The notes below the pieces were generated by a model that did not search any database, was not told the DNA's origin, and was given only the letters and a program-made list of their open reading frames with translations. From Chloroflexi bacterium UBA2235 (lineage in GTDB: Bacteria; Chloroflexota; UBA11872; UBA12225), in the NCBI GenBank assembly GCA_002347925.1, contig DDYL01000131.1, forward strand, positions 1,827 to 10,784: a stretch of 8,958 nucleotides of DNA, written 5' to 3'. Shown here in pieces: positions 1 through 6,531 of the stretch. A program made the position numbers and the translations under genes. Position 1 is the stretch's first letter; the number at the start of each line of letters is the position of its first letter.

Positions 1-1
1 T

Positions 2-112
2 GATGGCCGCGGGATCGGTTTTTCGATCACGGCGGCGTCGACCGCCCGCTTCCTGCTCGCGCGTGCGACGGGCGCCGAGTTCCTTCGAGAGACACCCAGC
101 ATCAGCAACTGA
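2..112 (+). CDS. C-terminal fragment of an unidentified protein (5' end outside window)
   Basis: A reading frame is open from the window edge to a TGA at 110-112, giving 36 residues. It begins DGRGIGFSITAAS and ends RETPSISN. The third codon positions are mostly G or C, as in the hydrolase gene downstream, which supports real coding. The stop lies 9 bases before the next start codon, and the stop itself overlaps the Shine-Dalgarno of that gene, so the two are probably co-transcribed and translationally coupled. I do not recognise the family from this tail. A Rossmann-type oxidoreductase is possible but is only a guess. Coding is fairly sure; function is unknown. Confidence 0.6.
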   Translation, partial: DGRGIGFSITAASTARFLLARATGAEFLRETPSISN

Positions 113-121
113 GGTCGATCC

Positions 122-946
122 ATGACTACGCTCTCCACACTCCGGCGCATCCCGACCCGCGTTGGTGCCATCGCCATCGCCGATGAAGGCTCAGGTACTC
201 CGGTCGTGCTGTGGCCCTCGCTGTTCAGCGATCACCGTCTCTACGCGGCCCTTGTGCCCCTAATCGGCGACCGTTGGCGCACGATTGGCATCGATGGCCC
301 CGGTTTCGGTCAGAGCGATGCGCCTCGCGCTGAAGTGCAGGCCGACGTCTACGCCGACGTCGTGCTCGACTGCCTTGACGCGCTCGGGCTCGAGCGAGCG
401 TTCATTGCCGGCTGTTCTTGGGGCGGGCAGATCGCCGTCCATCTCGGCGTGAAGGCGCCGGCGCGCGTGCGTGGCGTGCTCATCATGAACGCACCGCTCG
501 GCCCGAGCCTCGCCGGCCATGCGTTCGAGGTCTGGGGCACGAGGTGGTTCGGCGCGACCGCCTACTGGGGCAACGGCGTCGCGCGTTCGATGTTCTCCTC
601 CGCGTCGCAGAAAACGCATCCAGAGCGGGTCCGCGCCTTCGTGTCCGCATTCACGAACTTCGAAAGCACGGCGGCTGCGGTCACCGCGCGCACCGTGTTG
701 ACGCGCTTCCCGGGGCTCGGCGGCGTGCTTCCACGCCTCGCGGTACCGGCCACGTTCCTGATGGGTGCCGAGGACCGGCTCTATCCTGTCGAGCAGATGC
801 GCCCTTTCGCAGCACTCGCACCCAACGCGAAACTCGTGGTCATTCCGTCATGCGGGCACTTGGCGCCTCTCGAGGCGCCCGAAGTAGTGGCCGAGGCTCT
901 CGAGGACCTGTTGGCACACGCTTCGTCGGGGAGCACCAAATGGTGA
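122..946 (+). CDS. Alpha/beta-hydrolase fold protein
   Basis: This 274-residue protein has the length and motif order of the single-domain alpha/beta-hydrolase superfamily (esterases, lipases, C-C bond hydrolases, haloperoxidase-like enzymes). The nucleophile elbow is GCSWGG with Ser99. The likely acid is Asp218 in GAEDRLYP, and the catalytic His246 sits in SCGHLAPLEAPE near the C-terminus. The strand before the elbow reads IDGPGFGQSD (residues 57-66), typical of the family. The usual His-Gly oxyanion motif after strand 3 is replaced by VLWPSLFSD (residues 29-37), so substrate and exact reaction cannot be deduced. There is no signal peptide or membrane segment, so it is probably cytoplasmic. 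The ATG at 122 has a good Shine-Dalgarno, GAGG at 111-114, seven bases upstream and overlapping the stop of the preceding gene. Family assignment is firm; substrate is unknown. Confidence 0.93.
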   Translation: MTTLSTLRRIPTRVGAIAIADEGSGTPVVLWPSLFSDHRLYAALVPLIGDRWRTIGIDGPGFGQSDAPRAEVQADVYADVVLDCLDALGLERAFIAGCSWGGQIAVHLGVKAPARVRGVLIMNAPLGPSLAGHAFEVWGTRWFGATAYWGNGVARSMFSSASQKTHPERVRAFVSAFTNFESTAAAVTARTVLTRFPGLGGVLPRLAVPATFLMGAEDRLYPVEQMRPFAALAPNAKLVVIPSCGHLAPLEAPEVVAEALEDLLAHASSGSTKW

Positions 947-1869
947 TATCCACGTCATCCCCAGGAACCGACCTCGTGACACTCAACCCCACTTCAACGG
1001 ATGCCCGACACTGCTCAGAGGATTGCAATCAAAAAAGGGGCGCGACCCGCCTATTGCAAGAGCCGCGTTATTCGACGAAGGGTGCGTGCGCCAAGTTCTC
1101 GAATCGGATGATCGGCGCCTCTTGGAGCGAACGACTCACGTCGCGACAGCGCCTCTCCTTCACGAGCCCGTCGCGCACGGCCTAGCCGACGAACCGCGGC
1201 AGCTGCGGACTGAGCAGCCGGGATCCAGGTTGGGTACCCCTCGCAAGGGAGTTGGCCTCGCCGGCGCTAGTGGAGATGCGGAAAAAGAAGTGGGGATAAT
1301 GGCCGATTGCGTCGGGCAGACCAAGTAGCCTCGCGACGTGAGGGCGTTCGCAAGGTCGATGCGCATCCTGTGCCGACCCGGCATGCCCCGGCCACCCAAC
1401 AATGATAATGTAAACTCAGACCAGTAATCTCACATTGAACTATGTAAATCATCCAACTTTTTGTCCCATTGCGTGCAGACTGGCAATCACGGAATTCGAG
1501 CTCATGAAATGGCCGTGGTGGACATTGAGCGACACTCCGCCGACCACAACAATCTGACAAGCCTCGCGCGGCGATCGCGAATGCGCGGAGAGCCTTTGGC
1601 TCGAGCACGGCGCGCGTCAAACCGCGCGCTCGCGATGGCCAGACATGGCCGACGGTGTGAACAGCCACTTCGTCGAAATGCGCGACCGTCGCCAGTGCGC
1701 GCAATCACGTGCGTTGACCGACCTGCCTTGAACGTGATGCCTCGTCACTTCACGAGTTGCGTATTCCGCCGCCCCATGATCGCCGTAAACGACCACCAGG
1801 TTTGCCTCCTGCGCCTGACGATGCGTTCAGTGGCCCGTAGTGGCGGAACTCGGACGCGGCCGGGCGCAC
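947..1869. other. Gene-poor stretch, possibly with decayed gene relics
   Basis: No intact gene with convincing codon bias or family motifs is visible in these roughly 920 bases. Frames on both strands are open by chance, arginine-rich and unfamiliar. Some minus-strand pieces look more protein-like. One frame runs from about 1415 to a TAA at 1068-1070, interrupted by a TAG at 1182-1184, and ends ENLAHAPFVE. Another runs about 1826-1700 and contains ANLVVVYGDHGAAEYATREV. A third, in a different frame, runs about 1700-1560 and contains ATVAHFDEVAVHTVGH. These could be remnants of one or more genes broken by stops and frameshifts, but I cannot name a family. No terminator is evident after the hydrolase gene. 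Confidence 0.4.
1401..1470. promoter_or_regulatory. AT-rich island, possible promoter or operator region
   Basis: Of these 70 bases, 48 are A or T, in sharp contrast to the GC-rich surroundings. The hexamer TGTAAA occurs twice in the same orientation, at 1409-1414 and 1443-1448, 34 bases apart. Such islands often mark promoters, and the possible minus-strand relic ending at 1068 would start just to the left. I could not find a well-spaced -35/-10 pair on either strand, so the regulatory role is an inference from composition only. Confidence 0.25.
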
Positions 1870-2340
1870 CTACGGCGCCTTGCTTCGGGTGCCCAGACGC
1901 CGACGCGCTGCGAACTTCGCGACGGCGAGCCGATGGGCTTCCTCGATGAGAGGGCGGGTCTCCGCGTAGGCCGACGCCGTCGGCGAGAGAATCTGCACCC
2001 AGCCCATCCACGCGTAGACCGGATGCGGCGTCAGCGCGTCGAGGGCCGCGAAGTCATGTCCCGTGTTCACGGCGCCTCCCTTCGCAGGTCGGGCCGGGCG
2101 GGGGCCGGACCGCTGCACATAGGTCCCGGGCGAGATGCCGATGGACACTCGGAAGACCCCTTCACGTGTCAGCGCAGAAGATCGATCGTTCTCGCCATCG
2201 CGCGCCTTGAACGTGCAGAAATTCACGCCATTCGGCAGCGCTCTCCCCAAGTTGTAGAAGAGCGCTGCCTCACCCCACGTCGACTTCGGAACCACGCCGT
2301 CGAGGGCTGCGCAGAGTTCGTCGATGATGGCTTGGGGCAT
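1870..2340 (-). CDS. DUF6194 family protein, function unknown
   Basis: The 156-residue product matches my memory of the DUF6194 family along its whole length. It starts with a short helical segment (IIDELCAALDGVV), then STWGEAALFYNLG (residues 20-32), GVNFCTFKARDGENDR (38-53), and GVFRVSIGI. A loop around ARPAKGG follows, then GHDFAALDALTPHPVYAWMG in the second half and a basic C-terminal tail. This fits a small, soluble, single-domain protein; no catalytic residues are established that I know of. The ATG at 2340 is preceded by a weak GAGG four bases upstream, and the conserved start of the family agrees with it. It stands alone: the nearest genes are about 500 bp (tRNA-Asn, same strand) and 920 bp (hydrolase, opposite strand) away. 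Family assignment is good; the biological role is unknown. Confidence 0.85.
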   Translation of the reverse strand: MPQAIIDELCAALDGVVPKSTWGEAALFYNLGRALPNGVNFCTFKARDGENDRSSALTREGVFRVSIGISPGTYVQRSGPRPARPAKGGAVNTGHDFAALDALTPHPVYAWMGWVQILSPTASAYAETRPLIEEAHRLAVAKFAARRRLGTRSKAP

Positions 2341-2831
2341 GGCGCCTCGCTTCGGGGCTGGGCTGTGGCGCCTACCGCCTCTATCGTGTACCGGAAGCGC
2401 GACAAGGATGCGACACCGCCGACCTCACCAGGGCCGCGGACGCGCCTCCTCGGGCGACAGTGCTTGGCCCGTGCGAGGAACAAGCGGTTCTATTCAGGCC
2501 TTGGGCCATCGGGGCGCGCCCGGCTCCGCCATCGGCTCACGTCCTCTCGAAGAAAGACACCGCCATAGGGTCACCGCTGCCGATGGTTACCAAACCCTTT
2601 TCGCATTTATTTGCCGTCGAAGCGTCTCCGGCATGTCACAGAGCTCGAAAGGCCTCGAGACAAACGCACACGCGCGCCCAAGCGATACGCCGGGGCGTTG
2701 GCGTGGCGAGCGCCTACAAAAACACCTCGCACGGCGTAGCGTTCGCACGTGCGAATTCGGCGAGGAACCCGGTTGGATGACCACCGAAACGTCCCATTGA
2801 CCGAATACGATCGCGTTACGGATAGGTGAGG
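2341..2831. other. Gene-free stretch between the DUF6194 gene and tRNA-Asn
   Basis: I see no credible gene here. The open frames on both strands are rich in Arg, Ser and Pro, lack recognisable motifs, and overlap one another in a way typical of GC-rich non-coding DNA. The promoter of the DUF6194 gene should lie in the left part (about 2350-2420 on the minus strand), but no clear -35/-10 pair stands out. No T-rich terminator hairpin is obvious downstream of tRNA-Asn, and no copy of the tRNA 3' end is present, so there is no sign of an integration site. Confidence 0.5.
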
Positions 2832-2906
2832 TGGCTCCCTGACGAGGATTCGAACCTCGAACCTACCGGTTAACAGCCGGGCGCTCTACCGTTGAGCTAT
2901 CAGGGA
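2832..2906 (-). tRNA. tRNA-Asn (anticodon GTT)
   Basis: A 75-nt cloverleaf can be drawn on the minus strand. The 7-bp acceptor stem pairs TCCCTGA with TCAGGGA, and the D arm is GCTC/GAGC with a 7-base loop. The anticodon arm has loop CTGTTAA, giving anticodon GTT for asparagine. The T arm is CGAGG, loop TTCGAAT, CCTCG. The discriminator is G and the 3' CCA is encoded (2832-2834). One C-T mismatch closes the base of the anticodon stem, which is tolerable. The gene lies downstream of the sigma factor on the same strand, 105 bases after its stop, so it could be read from that transcript or from its own promoter in the gap. Confidence 0.97.
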
Positions 2907-2913
2907 ATGCACG

Positions 2914-2936
2914 GAACGGATACACTGTACCCGTTC
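2914..2936 (-). other. Compact stem-loop just upstream of tRNA-Asn
   Basis: On the minus strand GAACGGGTAC and GTATCCGTTC form a 10-bp stem around the loop AGT, starting seven bases before the tRNA 5' end. The seventh pair is G-U in minus-strand RNA but A-C in the other orientation, so the structure favours RNA made in the tRNA direction. No T tract follows, so it is not a typical terminator. It could be part of the tRNA leader (processing or stability) or, as DNA, a protein-binding inverted repeat. Confidence 0.5.
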
Positions 2937-2948
2937 ATTACGGAACAC

Positions 2949-2957
2949 ACTATATCA
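2949..2957 (-). promoter_or_regulatory. Possible extended -10 promoter for tRNA-Asn
   Basis: The minus strand reads TGATATAGT: TATAGT matches five of six positions of the sigma-70 -10 consensus TATAAT, and the TG one base upstream makes an extended -10. The best -35 candidate, TTGCTC, is only 14 bases upstream, which is too close, so the call rests on the extended -10. Transcription would start about 35-40 bases before the tRNA and include the stem-loop at 2914-2936. Confidence 0.3.
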
Positions 2958-2983
2958 AGCCATCCGGCGAGCAACCCTTTGAT

Positions 2984-3010
2984 CCGGCATAAGCATGCAT
3001 GCTCTTCCGG
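2984..3010 (-). repeat. Interrupted palindrome directly after the sigma factor stop
   Basis: AGCATGCATGCT at 2992-3003 is a perfect 12-base palindrome, flanked by CCGG at 2984-2987 and 3007-3010. It starts at the base next to the stop region of the sigma gene. A weak stem could form in RNA, but there is no T-rich tail, so I do not call an intrinsic terminator. It may be chance or a protein-binding site. Confidence 0.25.
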
Positions 3011-3011
3011 C

Positions 3012-4250
3012 CTAGCTCTCCAAATAGTCTTGCAGCTGCCGGCTCCTTGAGGGATGACGGAGCTTACGCATGGCCTTTGCCTCGATCTGGCGGACCCGTT
3101 CCCGAGTGACATTGAACTCCCGTCCAACCTCCTCAAGCGTGCGTTGCAATCCGTCCTCGATGCCAAACCTTCGGCGGACGACATCCGCTTCACGCGGTGA
3201 CAAGCTCTCAAGGACCTGCGCAATGTGTTCGCGCATCATTCCTTGGACCGCGAGATCCGAAGGGGCTTCCATGGACAAGTCAGGAATGAACTCGCCAATC
3301 ACACTATCGCTATCGTCGTCTCCACCACGCTTGGTATCCAGTGAAATCGGTGTCTGACTGATCTTGAGCAAGTCGCGAACACGATCGACGGGCACACCTG
3401 CCTCTACGGCGATTTCGTCGTCAGTCGGTTCACGTCCTAGCTCCTGCGACAACCGGCGTTGCTGGCGGATCACCCGGTTTAGTGTCTCCACCATGTGTAC
3501 TGGAATCCGGATGGTCCGACCCTGATCGGCAATCGCGCGGCTTATGGCCTGTCGGATCCACCAAGTGGCATAGGTTGAGAATTTGAATCCGCGAGTATGG
3601 TCAAACTTCTCGACAGCGCGAATCAGGCCGATGTTGCCTTCCTGGATCAGGTCCAGCAGGTTCATTCCTCGCCCGATAAACCGCTTCGCAATGCTTACGA
3701 CGAGGCGAAGGTTCGCCTCGATGAGTTCTCGGCGCGCCGCCAAGCCATCCTCAACGATCAGGGTCAGCTGCCGACGAAACGCGAGGTCTGCCGAGGTCAT
3801 CGTGTGGCCTTGCGCCTCTGCACGGACCCCTTCAACCATCCGTTGCCCGATCAATCGCTCCTGCGCACCTGTGAGCAAGCGGACTTTGCCAATCTCCCTT
3901 AGGTAGAGGCGCACCGGGTCATCGACCAGGCTGCTCTCCAACTCGGCAATTGCTTCGGAAACTTCATCGGGCGACGGCACATCGAGTGCCGCAACCTCAG
4001 CCATGTCAGGTTCAGCGAGGTCTAGTTCGGTGACCATCCCGCCTTCAGCACTTACGGGCACGGGAAAGCCAACCTGGGATGGGGCCAATCGACCCGCAAA
4101 CGTCTCGGGATCGCCGGGTCCCGAAAGCGATCTCGAAAGCATTACCTCGACCTCCCCAACAACTCCGGCATTAGCCTGATCTACCACGAAGCCCGTGATA
4201 TGAGAAACGGCCTCGTCACCATGCATCAAACCACCGGTCTCGGAAGCCAT
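3012..4250 (-). CDS. rpoD: Primary-type RNA polymerase sigma-70 factor
   Basis: The product directs core RNA polymerase to promoters. Numbering from the ATG at 4250 (412 aa), it has sigma region 1.2 (DDPVRLYLREIG, 110-121) and regions 2.1-2.2 (LRLVVSIAKRF, 181-191; LDLIQEGNIGLIRAVEKFD, 199-217). Regions 2.3-2.4, which melt and read the -10 element, follow (FKFSTYATWWIRQAI, 222-236; RTIRIPVHM, 245-253), then region 3 and a region 4 helix-turn-helix (TLEEVGREFNVTRERVRQIE, 371-390) for the -35. It lacks the large insertion between regions 1 and 2 seen in E. coli RpoD, and no region 1.1 is recognisable in the acidic N-terminal 100 residues. The start is uncertain. GTG at 4280 directly follows an in-frame TGA and has no Shine-Dalgarno. 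ATG at 4250 has GGTGG seven bases upstream, and ATG at 4226 is a further option. It lies downstream of dnaG on the same strand, as in the classic dnaG-rpoD pairing. Confidence 0.93.
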   Translation of the reverse strand: MASETGGLMHGDEAVSHITGFVVDQANAGVVGEVEVMLSRSLSGPGDPETFAGRLAPSQVGFPVPVSAEGGMVTELDLAEPDMAEVAALDVPSPDEVSEAIAELESSLVDDPVRLYLREIGKVRLLTGAQERLIGQRMVEGVRAEAQGHTMTSADLAFRRQLTLIVEDGLAARRELIEANLRLVVSIAKRFIGRGMNLLDLIQEGNIGLIRAVEKFDHTRGFKFSTYATWWIRQAISRAIADQGRTIRIPVHMVETLNRVIRQQRRLSQELGREPTDDEIAVEAGVPVDRVRDLLKISQTPISLDTKRGGDDDSDSVIGEFIPDLSMEAPSDLAVQGMMREHIAQVLESLSPREADVVRRRFGIEDGLQRTLEEVGREFNVTRERVRQIEAKAMRKLRHPSRSRQLQDYLES

Positions 4251-4356
4251 CCGTCGGCCACCAACCCGCGCAACCGGCACTCAGACACGCACCGGTAGTA
4301 CCTGCTCCATCCCCTCGCCCGATTCCGTCCACACTGGCTGGACAATTGATCGCTAA

Positions 4357-6354
4357 TCACGCAAACGCCGTGCCACGGCTTTGATCAATATGGACCCGAC
4401 CCAGTTGCGAAGCTAATCTCTCAACCTGCCTTTGGAGAAAAACGCGTTCGTCGGGAGGGAGTTCCTCTTGTAGCAAGTATTGGGCATCCCTGATCTTTTC
4501 ACGCAAGCGACGTTCGCGCAATCGGCGTGCGGCCGCAATCAGGCTTGGCACCTGATGAGCGTCCGCCTCCCGCGTTACGTTCAGAGGCATTGGACGCCCC
4601 GCTGGCGCCCGTAACCGATCAACCACCCTTCCGATCATTTCATCAGGAACGAACGCCTCACCATCCGGCAATACCATCAAACGCTCAATCACAATACGCC
4701 ACTCGGATTGAAGAAAATCATCCGGACTAATTATGTATCGCACATGCTGAATAAGGCGCAGGTTGCCGATGAGTTCCTTCACGATGAACCGCTCAAGCGG
4801 ATCTTCTACTCCAGGCGGGTCCTGTGTCTGCGAATTTCGACCAGACGTTGCCGGACGGGCACTGGGTTGAGGTGACTGAGACTCAGGCGGCGGAGGGTCG
4901 CTTGGGGAACCGACGCGTCGGCCACCGTCGTCAGTCAACCGGGCGTCTGTCGCGCGTGCCTGCGACTGCGCAGCGCTTCTGGCAGATTCCAGGCGCATCG
5001 CCTGCCTGACTGCACCCTCAGCGCGGGTGACTTCGGACTGGACTGCCCTGAGGTCTAGACGAAGTCGTTGGGCAATCCGGTCGATGTAGTGGCTCCATTC
5101 CACGGGATCAGGAACCAGGACCAGGAACTTGGCGATTTCGCGGACGGCCTGCAACTTGCTCTGCGGCTCATCCATCGAAACGGCTGCGAGTTCCAACTCG
5201 ATCTTGTGATCCATCATGGGGACTGAAGCATCGATCAACGCTTTCCACCGCGCAGGATCCTCACGAACGATCTCGTCCGGATCCTTGCCCCCCGATAGAA
5301 CCGCGATTCGTAGCTGCGCATTCTGGGTAGCCAGGAATCCCCCACGCGCAATGCTTCCCTGCGCGGGACGCGCAGACATCCCAAGGGCGCTTCGGGCGAC
5401 CTCCAGACCTCTCACGGTCGCCGCCTGCCCGGCCGCATCAGAATCGAGCGCGAGAACGATCGTTCGCGTGTATCTCCTTAGAAGCTCGATCTGCCGGTCG
5501 GTCAACGCCGTCCCAAGCGACGCGGTGACGTTCTTGAAGCCTTCCTGATGAGGCAGGACCACATCCATGTAGCCTTCCACGATCACGGCTTGACCGGCTT
5601 GCCGTATCGGACCCTTGGCCAAGTCAAGACCAAACAAGGTGGCAGACTTGTCAAAGAACGGGGTCTGTGGACTGTTCAGGTACTTTGGAACCCCGTCGCC
5701 AAGGGTTCGCCCACCGAAACCCCTCACCTGACCATTCGGATCTCTGATCGGAAACATCACGCGAGATCGAAACCGGTCTCGACGCCCGTGTTCGGTAACC
5801 ATGGCGAGGCCAGCGAGTTCGAGTTGCTCGAATGTGAAACCTCGCCTGACGAGAGCGGTCGTGAGACCCTCCCATTCGTCCGATGCCCACCCGATCCCGA
5901 ACTGTTCGATGGTCGAACGCGTCACTCCACGACGCCGCAGATATGCGCGCGCCTCGCCCGCGTCCCTGCCATCCAGGAGTTGGCGCGTGAACTGGGCAGA
6001 TGCCTCAGCAAGCGCTTGTACCGCTGCCAGGGATTCCGGGGCGGGAGTATCGTCCGCCTTCACGGTGCGTTCCGGAAGGGGCACGCCTGTCCGGCGAGAG
6101 AGCTCCTTCAACGTGTCCGCGAAGTCGAGGCCTTGCGTGTCTTGAAACCACGTGAACACATCACCTGATTTGCCGCACCCGAAACAGTGGTACCGACCCT
6201 CGTCCGGATACACAACAAACGATGGCGACTTCTCTTGATGAAATGGGCAAAGACCCTTCATCAGACGACCTGCACGCTTGAGAGTGACCCTTGCACCGAT
6301 GACTTCGGAGAGGTCTATGCGTGACTTGATTGCGTCGATCGTTGGATCAGGCAT
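4357..6354 (-). CDS. dnaG: DNA primase DnaG
   Basis: DnaG makes the RNA primers for replication at the fork and interacts with the replicative helicase. From the ATG at 6354 the protein is 665 aa, and MPDPTIDAIKSRIDLSEVIG is a typical DnaG N-terminus. The frame is open 41 codons further upstream, but that part has no DnaG character and would run into a terminator-like hairpin, so the longer start is rejected. Domains: CHC2 zinc finger (Cys36, His39, Cys57, Cys60), catalytic core with RFRSRVMFPI (194-203), GFGGRTLG (212-219) and KYLNSP (224-229), TOPRIM with VEGYMD (Glu260, Asp263), DSDAAG (Asp304, Asp306) and GKDPDE (356-361). A low-complexity Ser/Pro/Gln linker (about 459-517) precedes the C-terminal helicase-binding domain. 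The stretch between DSDAAG and GKDPDE is about 18 residues longer than I recall for E. coli. The start has no strong Shine-Dalgarno. Confidence 0.95.
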   Translation of the reverse strand: MPDPTIDAIKSRIDLSEVIGARVTLKRAGRLMKGLCPFHQEKSPSFVVYPDEGRYHCFGCGKSGDVFTWFQDTQGLDFADTLKELSRRTGVPLPERTVKADDTPAPESLAAVQALAEASAQFTRQLLDGRDAGEARAYLRRRGVTRSTIEQFGIGWASDEWEGLTTALVRRGFTFEQLELAGLAMVTEHGRRDRFRSRVMFPIRDPNGQVRGFGGRTLGDGVPKYLNSPQTPFFDKSATLFGLDLAKGPIRQAGQAVIVEGYMDVVLPHQEGFKNVTASLGTALTDRQIELLRRYTRTIVLALDSDAAGQAATVRGLEVARSALGMSARPAQGSIARGGFLATQNAQLRIAVLSGGKDPDEIVREDPARWKALIDASVPMMDHKIELELAAVSMDEPQSKLQAVREIAKFLVLVPDPVEWSHYIDRIAQRLRLDLRAVQSEVTRAEGAVRQAMRLESARSAAQSQARATDARLTDDGGRRVGSPSDPPPPESQSPQPSARPATSGRNSQTQDPPGVEDPLERFIVKELIGNLRLIQHVRYIISPDDFLQSEWRIVIERLMVLPDGEAFVPDEMIGRVVDRLRAPAGRPMPLNVTREADAHQVPSLIAAARRLRERRLREKIRDAQYLLQEELPPDERVFLQRQVERLASQLGRVHIDQSRGTAFA

Positions 6355-6428
6355 TGAACTCAAAACCGACCGCCAGCGGCGATAACGTAGGACCCAGAAA
6401 ACGTTGGAAGTGATGCCAACCAGGTGGA

Positions 6429-6469
6429 CAAAACAATGCGAGGCCCCACCCGTTTCCGGGTAGGACCTC
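6429..6469 (-). terminator. Probable intrinsic terminator after ppdK
   Basis: On the minus strand GAGGTCCTACCCG and CGGGTGGGGCCTC (6440-6469) form a 13-bp stem closed by a GAAA tetraloop. Two pairs are U-G wobbles in this orientation and C-A mismatches in the other, so the structure belongs to RNA transcribed leftward, that is from ppdK. It is followed by GCATTGTTTTG (6429-6439), a T-rich tract as expected of a Rho-independent terminator. The hairpin lies 62 bases after the ppdK stop and 85 bases before the dnaG start. It could act as a full terminator or as a partial attenuator in front of dnaG-rpoD. Confidence 0.7.
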
Positions 6470-6479
6470 ACTATCATCC

Positions 6480-6518
6480 CGCATTTCGTCTCGCAATGCG
6501 ATCAGGCACTTCCCTGAT
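6480..6518 (-). other. Two further stem-loops in the ppdK 3' untranslated region
   Basis: Between the ppdK stop and the terminator hairpin, two short perfect stems lie back to back. ATCAGG/CCTGAT has a 6-base loop (6501-6518). CGCATT/AATGCG has a 9-base loop (6480-6500). Each is only 6 bp, so either alone could be chance, but with the hairpin at 6440-6469 they make three consecutive stem-loops in one gap. They may protect the ppdK mRNA 3' end or form part of a structured regulatory RNA. Confidence 0.4.
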
Positions 6519-6531
6519 TATCAAAAGAAGA

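Noticed and set aside
1492..1503. GAATTCGAGCTC, identical to the start of a common cloning polylinker
   Set aside because: The match stops after 12 bases and the following sequence differs, so chance is the simplest explanation. No other vector sequence is seen.
2460..2800. Overlapping plus-strand open frames between the DUF6194 gene and tRNA-Asn
   Set aside because: They are of low complexity, rich in Arg and Ser, without recognisable motifs or a good ribosome binding site, so they are most likely random open frames.
2832..2906. tRNA-Asn as an integration (att) site for a mobile element
   Set aside because: No integrase gene and no second copy of the tRNA 3' end occur in the window, and the flanking sequence shows no element boundary.
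3583..3906. Plus-strand open frames opposite the sigma factor
   Set aside because: They mirror the highly conserved region 2 of the sigma gene and show no independent coding signs.
4281..4312. Possible 9-codon leader peptide (ATG GAG CAG ... TGA) ending right before the GTG of the sigma frame
   Set aside because: The purine-rich stretch abuts the ATG with no proper spacing, the peptide has no regulatory codon pattern, and the sigma start is more likely further downstream.
6355..6477. 41-codon N-terminal extension of DnaG
   Set aside because: The residues do not resemble DnaG, and the longer start lies upstream of the terminator hairpin at 6440-6469. The conserved N-terminus begins at 6354.
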